Shown: positions 1 to 6,842, numbered from the stretch's first letter. The stretch is 9,528 nt of DNA from Zymomonas sp. (GCF_020216885.1 NZ_JAIWON010000131.1:1-9528); one strand, 5' to 3'. Program-made: numbers and translations. Notes: generated by a model from the letters alone, not told the origin.

Positions 1-523
1 GATCAATAATGCGCTTTTTTAAAACATAATGATTGCCAAAGAAGAAAGCTGCAAAAGCAACAGCAGCCAGAAAGGCAAAAAGATAACCACTATTCCAGCT
101 TTTAGGCCAAAAAGGATGTGCTAAAATCGCCAATGCCCCAAAAGCCAATAAAGCAGATGTCGCGGCCAAAGCCCCAGCGCGCGAAAAAATTTTCTCTCTA
201 TATTGTAACAATAGAGCCATCACGACCACTAACGCCATAATCGTCGCGGTTTGCTGCGCGCCTATTTTGAGTAATCCAGCCATTTCCAGATAGAAAGAAG
301 CCGATTGTAAAGAAGCTATCGCTATAGCCCAAAGCCATTTTTTGACAGGGAGCGCGGGTGGATGGCCTTGGAGGATAATTAGGAAACAGGTGGCTAAGCC
401 ATATCCTATCGCCATAACCGAGGCGAAAGCCGTATGATAAAAGGCTTGCCCCAAAACCAAAGACAATGCGGTGTTAAGGAGCATAGCCAAAAAAGCTATC
501 CCGAAATAAGCAATCTGATTCAT
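1..523 (-). CDS. DMT-superfamily (EamA-like) membrane transporter, partial
   Basis: This is an open frame on the minus strand that starts with ATG at 521-523 and runs off the window edge after 174 codons, so the C-terminal part is missing. The visible protein is very hydrophobic, with about six membrane segments at roughly residues 4-25, 31-51, 62-84, 90-107, 113-134 and 145-168. Segments 3-4 carry the pattern of an EamA repeat: a small-residue helix (SLQSASFYLEMAG), a loop, a second helix, then a short polar QYREK turn, and a glycine/alanine helix. Family members usually have ten helices and export metabolites or drugs; the substrate cannot be read from the sequence. It lies 15 bp behind the carbonic anhydrase stop codon, so the two are probably co-transcribed. 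There is no clear Shine-Dalgarno sequence before the ATG, and the in-frame carbonic anhydrase TAG stop excludes any longer start. The family call is moderately sure, the existence of the gene is very likely. Confidence 0.75.
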   Translation of the reverse strand, partial: MNQIAYFGIAFLAMLLNTALSLVLGQAFYHTAFASVMAIGYGLATCFLIILQGHPPALPVKKWLWAIAIASLQSASFYLEMAGLLKIGAQQTATIMALVVVMALLLQYREKIFSRAGALAATSALLAFGALAILAHPFWPKSWNSGYLFAFLAAVAFAAFFFGNHYVLKKRIID

Positions 524-538
524 CGGGATAGGATAAGC

Positions 539-1168
539 CTAAAGGCTAATAAATTCGCTACTTTTCGGTTCTAGCAAATGCAATGAACCATTTTCGATCG
601 CGAACCATGCTCCATGAAGGTCGAGTTTACCGGCAGCTTCCCGATCACGAACGAAGGGAAAACTACGAAGATTTGCAATACTGGTTCTGACCCCTTCATG
701 TTCTAAACGGCCAGCAATATCAGATTCGTGACCATGTTCGGCAACGACTCTGTCACGGGCATCATCCAGCAAAGAAATCCAGCTTTTGATGAAAAAATCA
801 TCATCTTCGTCTTCGCTTCCGGTGCCTTCCAAAGAAGCCTTGATACCGCCACAGGCACCATGTCCCATAACCAGAATATCGCTTACTTCTAGCTTGGTTA
901 CGGCATATTCAAGTGCTGCCGACACACCATGATGTCCCAATTCTCTTTCATAAGGCGGCACCAAAGCACCCACGACACGAATAACAAAAATTTCACCCGG
1001 ATTGGTATCGAATATCTGGGCAGGATCAACGCGACTATCAGAACAGGCGATAACCAGAACCTTCGGGTTTTGACCTTTTGACAGATGCTCCCAACGATCA
1101 TGCTGGTCTGTCCAGTCACCACTACGGAAGCGCTGATATCCCATAATCAGTTTCTGAAAGTCTATCAT
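539..1168 (-). CDS. can: Beta-class carbonic anhydrase
   Basis: Interconverts CO2 and bicarbonate in the cytoplasm, supplying bicarbonate for carboxylases and helping pH balance. The 209-residue length fits beta-class enzymes. Zinc ligands are visible as Cys42, His103 and Cys106 (MGHGACGG), with the Asp44-Arg46 catalytic dyad in CSDSRVDP at 42-49. The stretch LVPPYE and the HHGVSAALEYAV helix are also typical. One oddity is residues 64-69, RVVGAL, where many relatives have RNVANL or RNAGN, so the usual asparagine after the arginine is a valine. The start at 1166-1168 is preferred because the LIMGYQRFRSG helix, normally close to the N-terminus, follows at once; the upstream sequence has no good Shine-Dalgarno. 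It is transcribed away from lipA and is followed closely by a membrane transporter gene. Symbol follows general usage for the class; cynT-type naming is possible. Confidence 0.95.
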   Translation of the reverse strand: MIDFQKLIMGYQRFRSGDWTDQHDRWEHLSKGQNPKVLVIACSDSRVDPAQIFDTNPGEIFVIRVVGALVPPYERELGHHGVSAALEYAVTKLEVSDILVMGHGACGGIKASLEGTGSEDEDDDFFIKSWISLLDDARDRVVAEHGHESDIAGRLEHEGVRTSIANLRSFPFVRDREAAGKLDLHGAWFAIENGSLHLLEPKSSEFISL

Positions 1169-1201
1169 AGAAAAAATCTTTCTTCATAGAATGAAAAATT
1201 G

Positions 1202-1230
1202 ATAATTATCTTTTGCCTGTGTCTTGTCAC
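1202..1230 (-). promoter_or_regulatory. Candidate sigma-70 promoter for the carbonic anhydrase gene
   Basis: Read on the minus strand there is a -35-like GTGACA (plus positions 1225-1230), a 17-base spacer, and a -10-like AATTAT (plus positions 1202-1207). These match 5 of 6 and 4 of 6 consensus positions. The -10 lies inside a perfect 10-bp palindrome GATAATTATC at 1201-1210. Transcription would begin near 1195, leaving a leader of about 27 bases. This is a pattern match only. Confidence 0.4.
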
Positions 1231-1238
1231 ACTGGCAA
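1213..1238. promoter_or_regulatory. Imperfect dyad (possible operator) between carbonic anhydrase and lipA
   Basis: TTGCCTGTGT (1213-1222) is mirrored by ACACTGGCAA (1229-1238) across a six-base centre, with one T-T mismatch in ten pairs. It covers the candidate -35 of the carbonic anhydrase promoter and sits about 30 bases before the likely lipA start. It could be a binding site for a dimeric regulator of this divergent pair, or a hairpin in a lipA leader. No regulator can be named from the sequence. Confidence 0.35.
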
Positions 1239-1268
1239 GTAACGAAAGGTATCGTTAAATATAAAGGT

Positions 1269-2240
1269 ATGAGTAAAATTCCCGCACCTGATGAAAAAAC
1301 CAGCCGATCCGATTCTGGTTCCTCGATTTTGCGTAAACCGGACTGGCTTCGTGTCCGTTCTCCTGGTGGCGCTGCTTTTAATGAAACCCACGGCTTGATA
1401 CGAAAATTGGGTCTAGCCACGGTGTGCGAAGAAGCCGCCTGTCCTAATATTGGGGAATGTTGGACAAAAAAACAGGCAACCGTCATGATTTTGGGGGAAG
1501 TCTGCACCCGAGCCTGTGCCTTTTGCAATGTAAAGACAGGCCACCCCGACAAGGTCAATCCGTTGGAACCGGGGCATGTTGCTGATGTCGCAGCCGAAAT
1601 GAATTTGGAGCATATTGTTATCACATCGGTTGATCGTGATGACCTAGAAGACGGCGGTGCTTCACAATTTGTCAAAGTTATCGAAGCCGTCAGGGCAAGA
1701 ACCCCGAAAACGACGATTGAGATTCTGACCCCAGATTTCCGTGGTAAGCCGGATCACGCACTGGATATGATCGTCAAAGCGCGCCCCGATGTATTCAATC
1801 ACAATCTTGAAACAGTGCCTCGTCTTTACCCGACGATTCGTCCGGGCGCGCGCTATTTTACTTCCTTGCGCTTGCTTGAAAAAGTGCGGGAACGGGATCC
1901 CTCTATTTTTACCAAATCCGGTTTGATGCTAGGCTTAGGCGAAGATCGTTTGGAAGTGCATCAGGTCATGGATGACATGCGGCAAGCAGATGTCGACTTC
2001 TTAACCTTGGGACAATATTTGCAACCTACGCCGCGCCATGTTCGGGTAGAAGAGTTTGTTACACCTGACAGCTTCAAGGCCTATGCGGCGACAGCCCGAG
2101 CTAAGGGTTTTTCAATGGTGGCATCCTCTCCTTTAACGCGCTCCAGCTATTATGCCGGCGCTGATTTTGCACGTTTAAAAGACGCTCGCCAAAAGAAATT
2201 GGAAAAAATAGCCGCCAAAAATAGCGGGAAGGATGCTTAA
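1269..2240 (+). CDS. lipA: Lipoyl synthase, radical SAM
   Basis: Inserts two sulfur atoms into protein-bound octanoyl groups to make the lipoyl cofactor of pyruvate and 2-oxoglutarate dehydrogenases and the glycine cleavage system. The 323-residue protein has the LipA-specific auxiliary iron-sulfur motif CX4CX5C (Cys53, Cys58, Cys64), the radical SAM motif CX3CX2C (Cys79, Cys83, Cys86), and the C-terminal RSSY motif at 291-294 that supplies the serine ligand of the auxiliary cluster. The substrate-fold motifs EILTPDF and [13 protein letters not shown] are also present. I chose ATG 1269. A TTG at 1224 would add 15 residues, but it lies in the centre of the dyad and has no Shine-Dalgarno. The ATG itself has only AAAGG one base upstream, so the initiation signal is weak. 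The stop overlaps the next start by one base (TAATG), indicating translational coupling. Confidence 0.96.
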   Translation: MSKIPAPDEKTSRSDSGSSILRKPDWLRVRSPGGAAFNETHGLIRKLGLATVCEEAACPNIGECWTKKQATVMILGEVCTRACAFCNVKTGHPDKVNPLEPGHVADVAAEMNLEHIVITSVDRDDLEDGGASQFVKVIEAVRARTPKTTIEILTPDFRGKPDHALDMIVKARPDVFNHNLETVPRLYPTIRPGARYFTSLRLLEKVRERDPSIFTKSGLMLGLGEDRLEVHQVMDDMRQADVDFLTLGQYLQPTPRHVRVEEFVTPDSFKAYAATARAKGFSMVASSPLTRSSYYAGADFARLKDARQKKLEKIAAKNSGKDA

Positions 2241-2683
2241 TGCCGCATTACACAGAATCAAAAATATTGCCTTATACGCCACAGCAACTTTTTGATCTGG
2301 TCGCGGATATCAGCCGTTATCCTGAATTCTTGCCATGGGTAATCGCCGTTCGGATTCGGTCTCGTGAAGAAAACAGGATGACGGCTGATCTGATTGTGGG
2401 TTTCAAGGCTTTTCGGGAAAGTTTTACGTCAAAAGTAACTTTGGATTCACCCCATTCGGTATCGGTTGAATATATCGACGGCCCATTATCCCATCTTCAT
2501 AATGAGTGGCATTTCACAGAAGAAGGAGAGGGGAAAACCCGATTAGATTTTATGGTCGATTTCTCTTTCCGGTCGAGAATTTTCGAGGCGCTTGCCGGAC
2601 AATTCTTTGATCGAGCCGTGCAAAAAATGACTCAAGCCTTTGAAGAAAGAGCGAACAACCTTTACGGCTTATCCGATGCCTAG
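2240..2683 (+). CDS. Coq10/RatA-like START-domain (SRPBCC) protein
   Basis: A 147-residue single-domain protein of the polyketide cyclase/START type. Homologues include mitochondrial Coq10, which binds coenzyme Q and is needed for its use in respiration, and bacterial RatA. Family signs are the N-terminal strand, YPEFLPWV (27-34), the central FTSKVTLDSP and IDGPLSHLHNEWHF strands, and a long C-terminal amphipathic helix (FFDRAVQKMTQAFEERA) that closes the hydrophobic pocket. A strong Shine-Dalgarno, AAGGA at 2229-2233, lies six bases before the ATG inside the end of lipA, and the start overlaps the lipA stop. A quinone-chaperone role is the best inference for an alphaproteobacterium; the toxin name RatA from E. 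coli should not be carried over without test. Confidence 0.88.
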   Translation: MPHYTESKILPYTPQQLFDLVADISRYPEFLPWVIAVRIRSREENRMTADLIVGFKAFRESFTSKVTLDSPHSVSVEYIDGPLSHLHNEWHFTEEGEGKTRLDFMVDFSFRSRIFEALAGQFFDRAVQKMTQAFEERANNLYGLSDA

Positions 2684-2719
2684 CCGTTTTTTAGGTAAAT
2701 TACGCTTTTAGAAAATGCA

Positions 2720-2749
2720 GATTAAACCCTATAGGGAATAGGGAAAATC
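2720..2749 (+). terminator. Weak hairpin downstream of the Coq10-like gene
   Basis: CCCTAT (2727-2732) can pair with ATAGGG (2738-2743), extended by GATT (2720-2723) with AATC (2746-2749) across an internal loop, and is followed by a T-rich run up to 2760. The same place holds a perfect 10-bp palindrome CCCTATAGGG at 2727-2736, so two folds compete. It may be a first, leaky stop before the stronger hairpin downstream. Confidence 0.25.
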
Positions 2750-2787
2750 TATTCTGTTTTTGACAAGAAGATTATTTTTTTAGGTCT

Positions 2788-2830
2788 GGCCTTTCTTCGC
2801 TTCATAAAACGAAGAAAGACAGCCTTTTTT
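2788..2830 (+). terminator. Rho-independent terminator of lipA operon
   Basis: A perfect 9-bp stem, CTTTCTTCG (2791-2799) with CGAAGAAAG (2810-2818), encloses a ten-base loop. GGC (2788-2790) can add three more pairs with GCC (2822-2824) across a three-base bulge. Six T residues (2825-2830) follow at once. It lies about 105 bases after the Coq10-like stop codon. On the minus strand no U-run follows, so it should not stop transcripts coming from pncC. Confidence 0.7.
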
Positions 2831-2862
2831 ATATCATTCGTCAGCCAAATGGCCGTCAGTTT

Positions 2863-3549
2863 TTAACCTTGAGAGATCGACGCATCCGGCATCAACAGGC
2901 TAAGGGCGCATAAAGCCGCCTGTAAACGGATGCCTGAACGCCCTAAATCCCCGAAAGATTTCTGTTCTGCAACGACTTCATTCGGATCAGCATCCCGTCT
3001 CGCCCGCGCAAAAACAACGGTGCCAACGGGTTTTCTTTCATCGCCGCCGGTCGGGCCTGCAATACCTGTAATCGCAACCGCAATATCGGCATCGCTTTTT
3101 TCAACGGCATTCCGTGCCATTGCCCAAGCAACCGCCAGAGAAACAGAGCCAAAAGTTTCAATGACGTCTTGACTGATATTCAATAAGTCTATTTTTGCCT
3201 GATTGGCATAGGTCACAAATCCGGCATCAAAGACATCAGAAGCCCCCGGAACCTCGGTCAAGGCCGCCATTACCAAACCACCGGTGCAGCTTTCCGCAAC
3301 GGCAATACGCTGACCAGCGGCGCGGTTGGCATCAATCACCAAGCTAGCGCGGGTTACCAATTCATTCGGTAAATTATAATGGACATTTTCCTGCGGCTGG
3401 TTTTCTTCCATATTTTGGATAGTTTTTTGTATTTCTTCACTATCATGGGCAGAAATATCCTGCTGTTCTGCCTTTTGTTGAAGCACTTCTTTCTCGGTAT
3501 CAGAAGGCTGCGAGGACAGGCCATCCGTCTGGTTATTGTCCATAGTCAT
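2863..3549 (-). CDS. pncC: CinA C-terminal family protein, NMN amidohydrolase (PncC-like)
   Basis: Members of this family deamidate nicotinamide mononucleotide to nicotinate mononucleotide in the pyridine nucleotide cycle. The catalytic domain occupies about residues 58-228. It shows AESCTGGL with Ser87 as the expected nucleophile, VTYANQAKIDLL with Tyr114 and Lys119, and ITGIAGPTGGDERKPVGTV (160-178). The N-terminal molybdopterin-binding half of full CinA is absent. Instead there are about 58 residues rich in Gln, Glu, Asp and Ser, predicted disordered, which is unusual since stand-alone family members are near 160 residues. I chose ATG 3547-3549 because GGGAG lies nine bases upstream on the minus strand and the gap to the preceding gene is then four bases; a farther ATG at 3601-3603 would overlap that gene by 50 bases. 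Last gene of the ispDF transcription unit. Confidence 0.9.
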   Translation of the reverse strand: MTMDNNQTDGLSSQPSDTEKEVLQQKAEQQDISAHDSEEIQKTIQNMEENQPQENVHYNLPNELVTRASLVIDANRAAGQRIAVAESCTGGLVMAALTEVPGASDVFDAGFVTYANQAKIDLLNISQDVIETFGSVSLAVAWAMARNAVEKSDADIAVAITGIAGPTGGDERKPVGTVVFARARRDADPNEVVAEQKSFGDLGRSGIRLQAALCALSLLMPDASISQG

Positions 3550-3553
3550 CGGT

Positions 3554-4093
3554 TTAATCTCCCGAACAAATATCAAAAGGCAAAATACGTCCAACCTTGC
3601 CAATTTTCTTAATCAAGGCGAATGTGGAAACAGAAACATCCCCGATTTTATTGGCGGGTTGTTCTGCCACAAATGGCAAAAAGCCATTGACGATTTCACA
3701 GGATTGCGGCTTCATCTTTTGGCTGACGATATCGGAAACCATGGTTTCGATCGCAGCTCTTTTGCCCGCATCTCCCATATCGGCCACAGCTGACCCGCCC
3801 AGCCGTTCAAAAGCGGCTTTTGCCTTAGGCCAGTCGGTTTCACTTTCCTGACGAAAGCGCTTGCTAAGGGTTGCTTCCTGCTTCAGCAAATAGGAATCGC
3901 TATCCAACACTGAAGAACATTGCTGTTTGGCGCCTTGCAGCAAGCCCGGTAAAGCTGTTTCCATCAAAGCCTGCGCTTCGGCATGAGTCATACATTGACT
4001 CTGGCTCCCTGCAGCCTCGGTGGCAGCAGCCATAGCGCCCGTCCCGACCATGCAGGCAACAAGCGCTATCGAGTGACGAATAACCGGATTCAT
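3554..4093 (-). CDS. Exported protein of unknown function with four cysteines
   Basis: I do not recognise this 179-residue protein. Its start looks like a Sec signal peptide: MNPVIRH, then a hydrophobic stretch from residue 8 to about 22, with AMA before a likely cleavage near residue 22-23. The mature part has four cysteines (34, 59, 132, 176), enough for two disulfide bonds in the periplasm. The middle is helical and charged, and the segment VSDIVSQKMKPQSCEIVNGFLP resembles a small conserved core with a central cysteine. A GTG at 4109-4111 would add six residues and overlap the ispDF stop; I prefer ATG 4091-4093, 11 bases after that stop, because it gives a standard signal-peptide n-region. 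Neither start has a strong Shine-Dalgarno. It is co-directional with ispDF and pncC and four bases from pncC, so probably co-transcribed. Confidence 0.82.
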   Translation of the reverse strand: MNPVIRHSIALVACMVGTGAMAAATEAAGSQSQCMTHAEAQALMETALPGLLQGAKQQCSSVLDSDSYLLKQEATLSKRFRQESETDWPKAKAAFERLGGSAVADMGDAGKRAAIETMVSDIVSQKMKPQSCEIVNGFLPFVAEQPANKIGDVSVSTFALIKKIGKVGRILPFDICSGD

Positions 4094-4104
4094 AGAATAA
4101 CTAA

Positions 4105-5265
4105 TTAGCACAAAATATCCGGCAAGCGAATACTGGTAACCGCTTGGGCAGCAATCCCTTCTTTCCGGCCTGTAAAACCAAGTTTTTCAGTTGTCGTCGC
4201 CTTGATACTAACCCGCTGTTCGGGAAGTCCCAGAATACCGGCAATATGCTTACGCATTGCTGGCCGATAAGGTCCTACTTTTGGCGCTTCACAGATAATC
4301 GTTACATCCGCATGGTCAATAATAGCACCGGCTTTCTTGGCAAGCTGAACGGCATATTCAAGGAATTGGGTCGAATTTGCACCCTTCCATTGCGGATCGC
4401 TTGGCGGGAAATGTGTTCCGATATCGCCATCAGCAATCGCCCCCAACAAAGCATCCGTTAAGGCATGGAGTGCGACATCGGCATCGGAATGACCGGCAAG
4501 ACCATGATCATGCGGAATTTTGATGCCACCCAACATAATATGGTCACCCGCTTCGAAACAATGAACATCGAAACCTGAACCGCAAACAGAAATCATTTTT
4601 TCAGTCATTTGAGCCTCGGCTACAGCAAAATCAGCAGGATAGGTCAGTTTCTCGAGTAGTCTATCGCCTGTTATCAAGGCAATTTTTTCACCAAAAGCGC
4701 GCACAACCTGCGCATCATCCGTCGGCTCATCGCTGCCTGTCCACGCTTGATGCGCCGCTATCACCGTCTCAAGATCAAAGGCTTGCGGGGTTTGGACGCG
4801 ATGGAACAGATTGCGATCAACAGCCTCAACTTCTTGATTAACAAGCGTATCAACAACCGGTAAAACGGGTATCGCCGCCTTAGATGATTTCAAGGCGTCG
4901 AGTAGGCGATCAATCACTATTTTGGGTAGAAAGGGGCGGGCTGCATCATGAATAAAAACCCGTTTGTAACCACGGTCATGGGCGACTTTCAAACCATTTA
5001 TCACAGAATCACGCCGAAAAACGCCACCGATCACTGGCTGCGGTAAATCTCGGTCTCCGACAGCCTCTTGATATAACGCCTGATGACCGTCCGCGATAAC
5101 GACTTGTACCGTATCAATTTCGGGATGGGCGAGCAGGTTATCAATCGCATGTGCCAGAATAGCTTTACCCGCGATTTTCCGATATTGTTTCGGCAGACCT
5201 TCACCTGCACGTTTACCCTGACCGGCCGCCACAATAAGCGCTATATTATCTGTTCTTTTCATCAT
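4105..5265 (-). CDS. ispDF: Bifunctional IspD/IspF, MEP pathway
   Basis: A fusion of two enzymes of the non-mevalonate isoprenoid pathway. The N-terminal IspD half (about 1-224) makes CDP-methylerythritol from MEP and CTP. It shows the nucleotide-binding loop [16 protein letters not shown] (13-28), HDAARPF (106-112), and RVQTPQAF (156-163). The C-terminal IspF half (about 225-386) forms MEcPP from CDP-ME 2-phosphate. It shows metal ligands Asp233 and His235 in GFDVH and His267 in ALHALTDA, the [11 protein letters not shown] loop (286-296), and the [10 protein letters not shown] motif near the end. The intervening step enzyme IspE is not in the window. Such fusions are usual in alphaproteobacteria. 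Two adjacent ATG codons (5263-5265 and 5260-5262) could start it; I report the first. The upstream sequence has two AAGGCTT copies but no well-spaced Shine-Dalgarno. First gene of the minus-strand unit with the exported protein and pncC. Confidence 0.97.
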   Translation of the reverse strand: MMKRTDNIALIVAAGQGKRAGEGLPKQYRKIAGKAILAHAIDNLLAHPEIDTVQVVIADGHQALYQEAVGDRDLPQPVIGGVFRRDSVINGLKVAHDRGYKRVFIHDAARPFLPKIVIDRLLDALKSSKAAIPVLPVVDTLVNQEVEAVDRNLFHRVQTPQAFDLETVIAAHQAWTGSDEPTDDAQVVRAFGEKIALITGDRLLEKLTYPADFAVAEAQMTEKMISVCGSGFDVHCFEAGDHIMLGGIKIPHDHGLAGHSDADVALHALTDALLGAIADGDIGTHFPPSDPQWKGANSTQFLEYAVQLAKKAGAIIDHADVTIICEAPKVGPYRPAMRKHIAGILGLPEQRVSIKATTTEKLGFTGRKEGIAAQAVTSIRLPDILC

Positions 5266-5273
5266 TACCCGCC

Positions 5274-5287
5274 AAGCCTTAAGCCTT
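5274..5287. repeat. Tandem 7-bp repeat upstream of ispDF
   Basis: AAGCCTT occurs twice in immediate tandem, ending nine bases upstream of the ispDF start; a related AAAGCCTTTT occurs again at about 5357-5366. On the ispDF transcript the copies read AAGGCTT, so they may act as distant Shine-Dalgarno-like sequence or may be chance in an AT-rich leader. Confidence 0.3.
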
Positions 5288-5330
5288 TTATGAATGCTTG
5301 CAATAGAGTTATCGCTTCCTTGAATTGCCG

Positions 5331-5359
5331 TTTTTATGCAATAGTTGGCCTTTTATAAA
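5331..5359 (+). promoter_or_regulatory. Candidate dusB operon promoter in the ispDF-dusB divergent region
   Basis: TATAAA at 5354-5359 matches 5 of 6 positions of a -10 box, with a poor -35 (TTTTTA, 5331-5336) 17 bases upstream. Transcription would start near 5366, giving a leader of about 50 bases. In that leader AGCTTG (5378-5383) can pair with CAAGCT (5399-5404), just before the start codon. The whole 5266-5416 gap must also hold the ispDF promoter, which I could not place with confidence. Confidence 0.28.
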
Positions 5360-5416
5360 GCCTTTTCAGCCAAGGAAAGCTTGTCTGATTTTTGAAAGCA
5401 AGCTAACCATAGCCGC

Positions 5417-6442
5417 ATGAACAGCCCTGAACATAATCCTACCCATAATCTGATTTCGCCTATTCAGATAGGCTCTGTCCGAATTGATAATCCGGTTATT
5501 CTAGCTCCGATGACAGGGGTTACGGATTTGCCTTTTCGTCGGATTGTCCGTCGTTATGGTTCGGGATTGAATGTGACAGAAATGATTGCCAGTCAGGCAA
5601 TGATTCGGGAAACGCGCCAGTCGTTACAAAAATCGACATGGGATCCCTCCGAAGAGCCGATTTCGGTTCAGTTGGTTGGTTGCACACCAGATGATATGGC
5701 CGAATCAGCCAAACTGAATCAGGATCGGGGCGCAGCCATTATTGACATCAATATGGGCTGTCCTGTCAGAAAAGTCGTCAGTGGTGATGCCGGCTCGGCT
5801 TTGATGCGTGATTTGAAACTGGCTGCCTCGATTATCGAAGCGACAGTCAAAGCGGTTTCTCTTCCTGTCACCTTAAAAATGCGGATGGGCTGGGATCTAA
5901 ACACTCTGAATGCACCGGAACTTGCGCGTATTGCTCAAGATATCGGGGTTCAGATGGTAACGGTGCATGGCCGTACCCGTAACCAGCTTTATAAAGGTCA
6001 TGCGGATTGGGCTTTTGTTCGCCAAGTCAAAGATGCCGTGTCGATACCTGTTATTGTGAATGGCGATATCAATAGCCTTGATGATGCCAAAACAGCCCTG
6101 CAACAATCTGGTGCTGATGGCATTATGGTCGGTCGGGGCAGCTATGGCAAACCGTGGCTTTTATCCCAGTTGATGCAGGGATTGATTGATGGTGAGATGG
6201 AAAAAACGCCGTCGATAGATGAACAATATCGCACCATTACCGAACATTATGACCATATGTTAAGCTATTATGGTACGATCACGGGCGTCAATATCGCTCG
6301 CAAACATATCGGATGGTATACCAAAGGACTGCCAGCTTCGGCAGAATTTCGGAATAAAATCAACCGTGAAGAAGACCCCGACAGGGTAAAAGAAATGCTG
6401 GCTGAATTTTACCGCCCTTGGCTCAGCCAAATAGCCGCCTGA
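5417..6442 (+). CDS. dusB: tRNA-dihydrouridine synthase, DusB type
   Basis: FMN- and NADPH-dependent enzyme that reduces uridines in the D-loop of tRNAs. The 341-residue TIM-barrel protein shows [14 protein letters not shown] (29-42) for flavin binding, the catalytic Cys115 in [10 protein letters not shown], Lys154 and Arg156 in LKMRMGWD, His184 in TVHGRTR, and the phosphate-binding [12 protein letters not shown] near residue 240, followed by the helical tRNA-binding domain. The presence before nitrogen-regulation genes is the classic arrangement (once called nifR3 or yhdG). No Shine-Dalgarno is visible before the ATG, but the next in-frame ATG (residue 32) would cut into the barrel, so this start stands. 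It is followed after 12 bases by the small HTH gene, so it probably heads a transcription unit with it. Confidence 0.95.
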   Translation: MNSPEHNPTHNLISPIQIGSVRIDNPVILAPMTGVTDLPFRRIVRRYGSGLNVTEMIASQAMIRETRQSLQKSTWDPSEEPISVQLVGCTPDDMAESAKLNQDRGAAIIDINMGCPVRKVVSGDAGSALMRDLKLAASIIEATVKAVSLPVTLKMRMGWDLNTLNAPELARIAQDIGVQMVTVHGRTRNQLYKGHADWAFVRQVKDAVSIPVIVNGDINSLDDAKTALQQSGADGIMVGRGSYGKPWLLSQLMQGLIDGEMEKTPSIDEQYRTITEHYDHMLSYYGTITGVNIARKHIGWYTKGLPASAEFRNKINREEDPDRVKEMLAEFYRPWLSQIAA

Positions 6443-6454
6443 CGGATTGATTTT

Positions 6455-6769
6455 ATGGGAAATATTAAAAAAACGACAGAAATAACACTGCCGCTTCATC
6501 TCGGCGGCGGCAAGGTTGCTGTGCCGGAACAAGGGCTGGCTGATGCGATGGAAGCCCATTTACTGTATTATTTTGCCGTTTTCGGGGAAAGTTTACCACC
6601 AGACGGTTTGTGGGAACATATCCTTGGCGAGGTAGAAAAACCTTTGCTGAAAGTCGCCTTGCAGGCTGTCGGCGGCAATCGGATCAAAGCCGCAAAATTG
6701 CTTGGCATCAACCGAAATACTCTCCGTCAAAAATGTCTAAATCGCCACGTCGATCCCGATAATCTTTAA
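6455..6769 (+). CDS. Stand-alone Fis-type HTH protein, likely relic of the NtrC C-terminal domain
   Basis: A 104-residue protein with a Fis-family helix-turn-helix at about residues 56-98: [11 protein letters not shown], then [21 protein letters not shown] (73-93). The preceding part, [30 protein letters not shown] (28-57), matches what I know of the linker and dimer helices just before the HTH of alphaproteobacterial NtrC, including the LPPxGL turn. No receiver domain, no AAA+ Walker motifs and no GAFTGA sigma-54 contact loop exist in this frame or near it. It lies 12 bases after dusB and before ntrY, exactly where ntrB and ntrC usually stand. A GGA (6444-6446) eight bases before the ATG gives a modest Shine-Dalgarno. 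It should bind DNA as a dimer but cannot itself activate sigma-54 polymerase. Alternatively it is an independent Fis-like protein; the position and the LPPxGL segment favour an NtrC origin. Confidence 0.85.
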   Translation: MGNIKKTTEITLPLHLGGGKVAVPEQGLADAMEAHLLYYFAVFGESLPPDGLWEHILGEVEKPLLKVALQAVGGNRIKAAKLLGINRNTLRQKCLNRHVDPDNL

Positions 6770-6813
6770 AATGGGCGAAAGATATTCTTTGTTATAAAAT
6801 CGATTTGTCTTTC

Positions 6814-6842
6814 TTGAAATTTTGATTTCAGCCAAAAAATAT
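6814..6842 (+). promoter_or_regulatory. Weak candidate promoter upstream of ntrY
   Basis: The 130-base gap before ntrY (6770-6899) is strikingly AT-rich. TTGAAA at 6814-6819 is a good -35 match, and AAATAT at 6837-6842, 17 bases on, is a poor -10. A short GAAAT/ATTTC inverted repeat (6816-6829) overlaps the -35. I found no convincing sigma-54 site (GG/GC 10 bases apart). The gap suggests that ntrYX may be transcribed separately from dusB. Confidence 0.25.

Noticed and set aside
539..541. Carbonic anhydrase and transporter in the same frame, separated by one TAG
   Set aside because: Read-through fusion was considered, but the transporter has its own ATG, both products are complete units at this junction, and nothing suggests suppression.
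1224..1268. TTG-initiated N-terminal extension of lipA by 15 residues
   Set aside because: Rare start codon without Shine-Dalgarno, located in the centre of the dyad; the extra residues do not resemble LipA N-termini. ATG 1269 is preferred, though not proven.
1184..1675. Minus-strand 163-codon ORF opposite lipA
   Set aside because: It lies almost wholly antisense to the radical SAM domain of lipA, has no recognisable motif, and its composition follows from lipA codon usage.
2930..3172. Plus-strand 80-codon ORF opposite pncC
   Set aside because: Antisense shadow of the conserved catalytic domain; no start signal and no motif.
3379..3851. Overlapping plus-strand ORFs opposite pncC N-terminus and the exported protein
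   Set aside because: Three short overlapping frames with no ribosome site or family pattern; they mirror the minus-strand genes.
4144..4461. Plus-strand 105-codon ORF inside ispDF
   Set aside because: Antisense to the IspF domain whose metal-binding and loop motifs are all intact on the minus strand.
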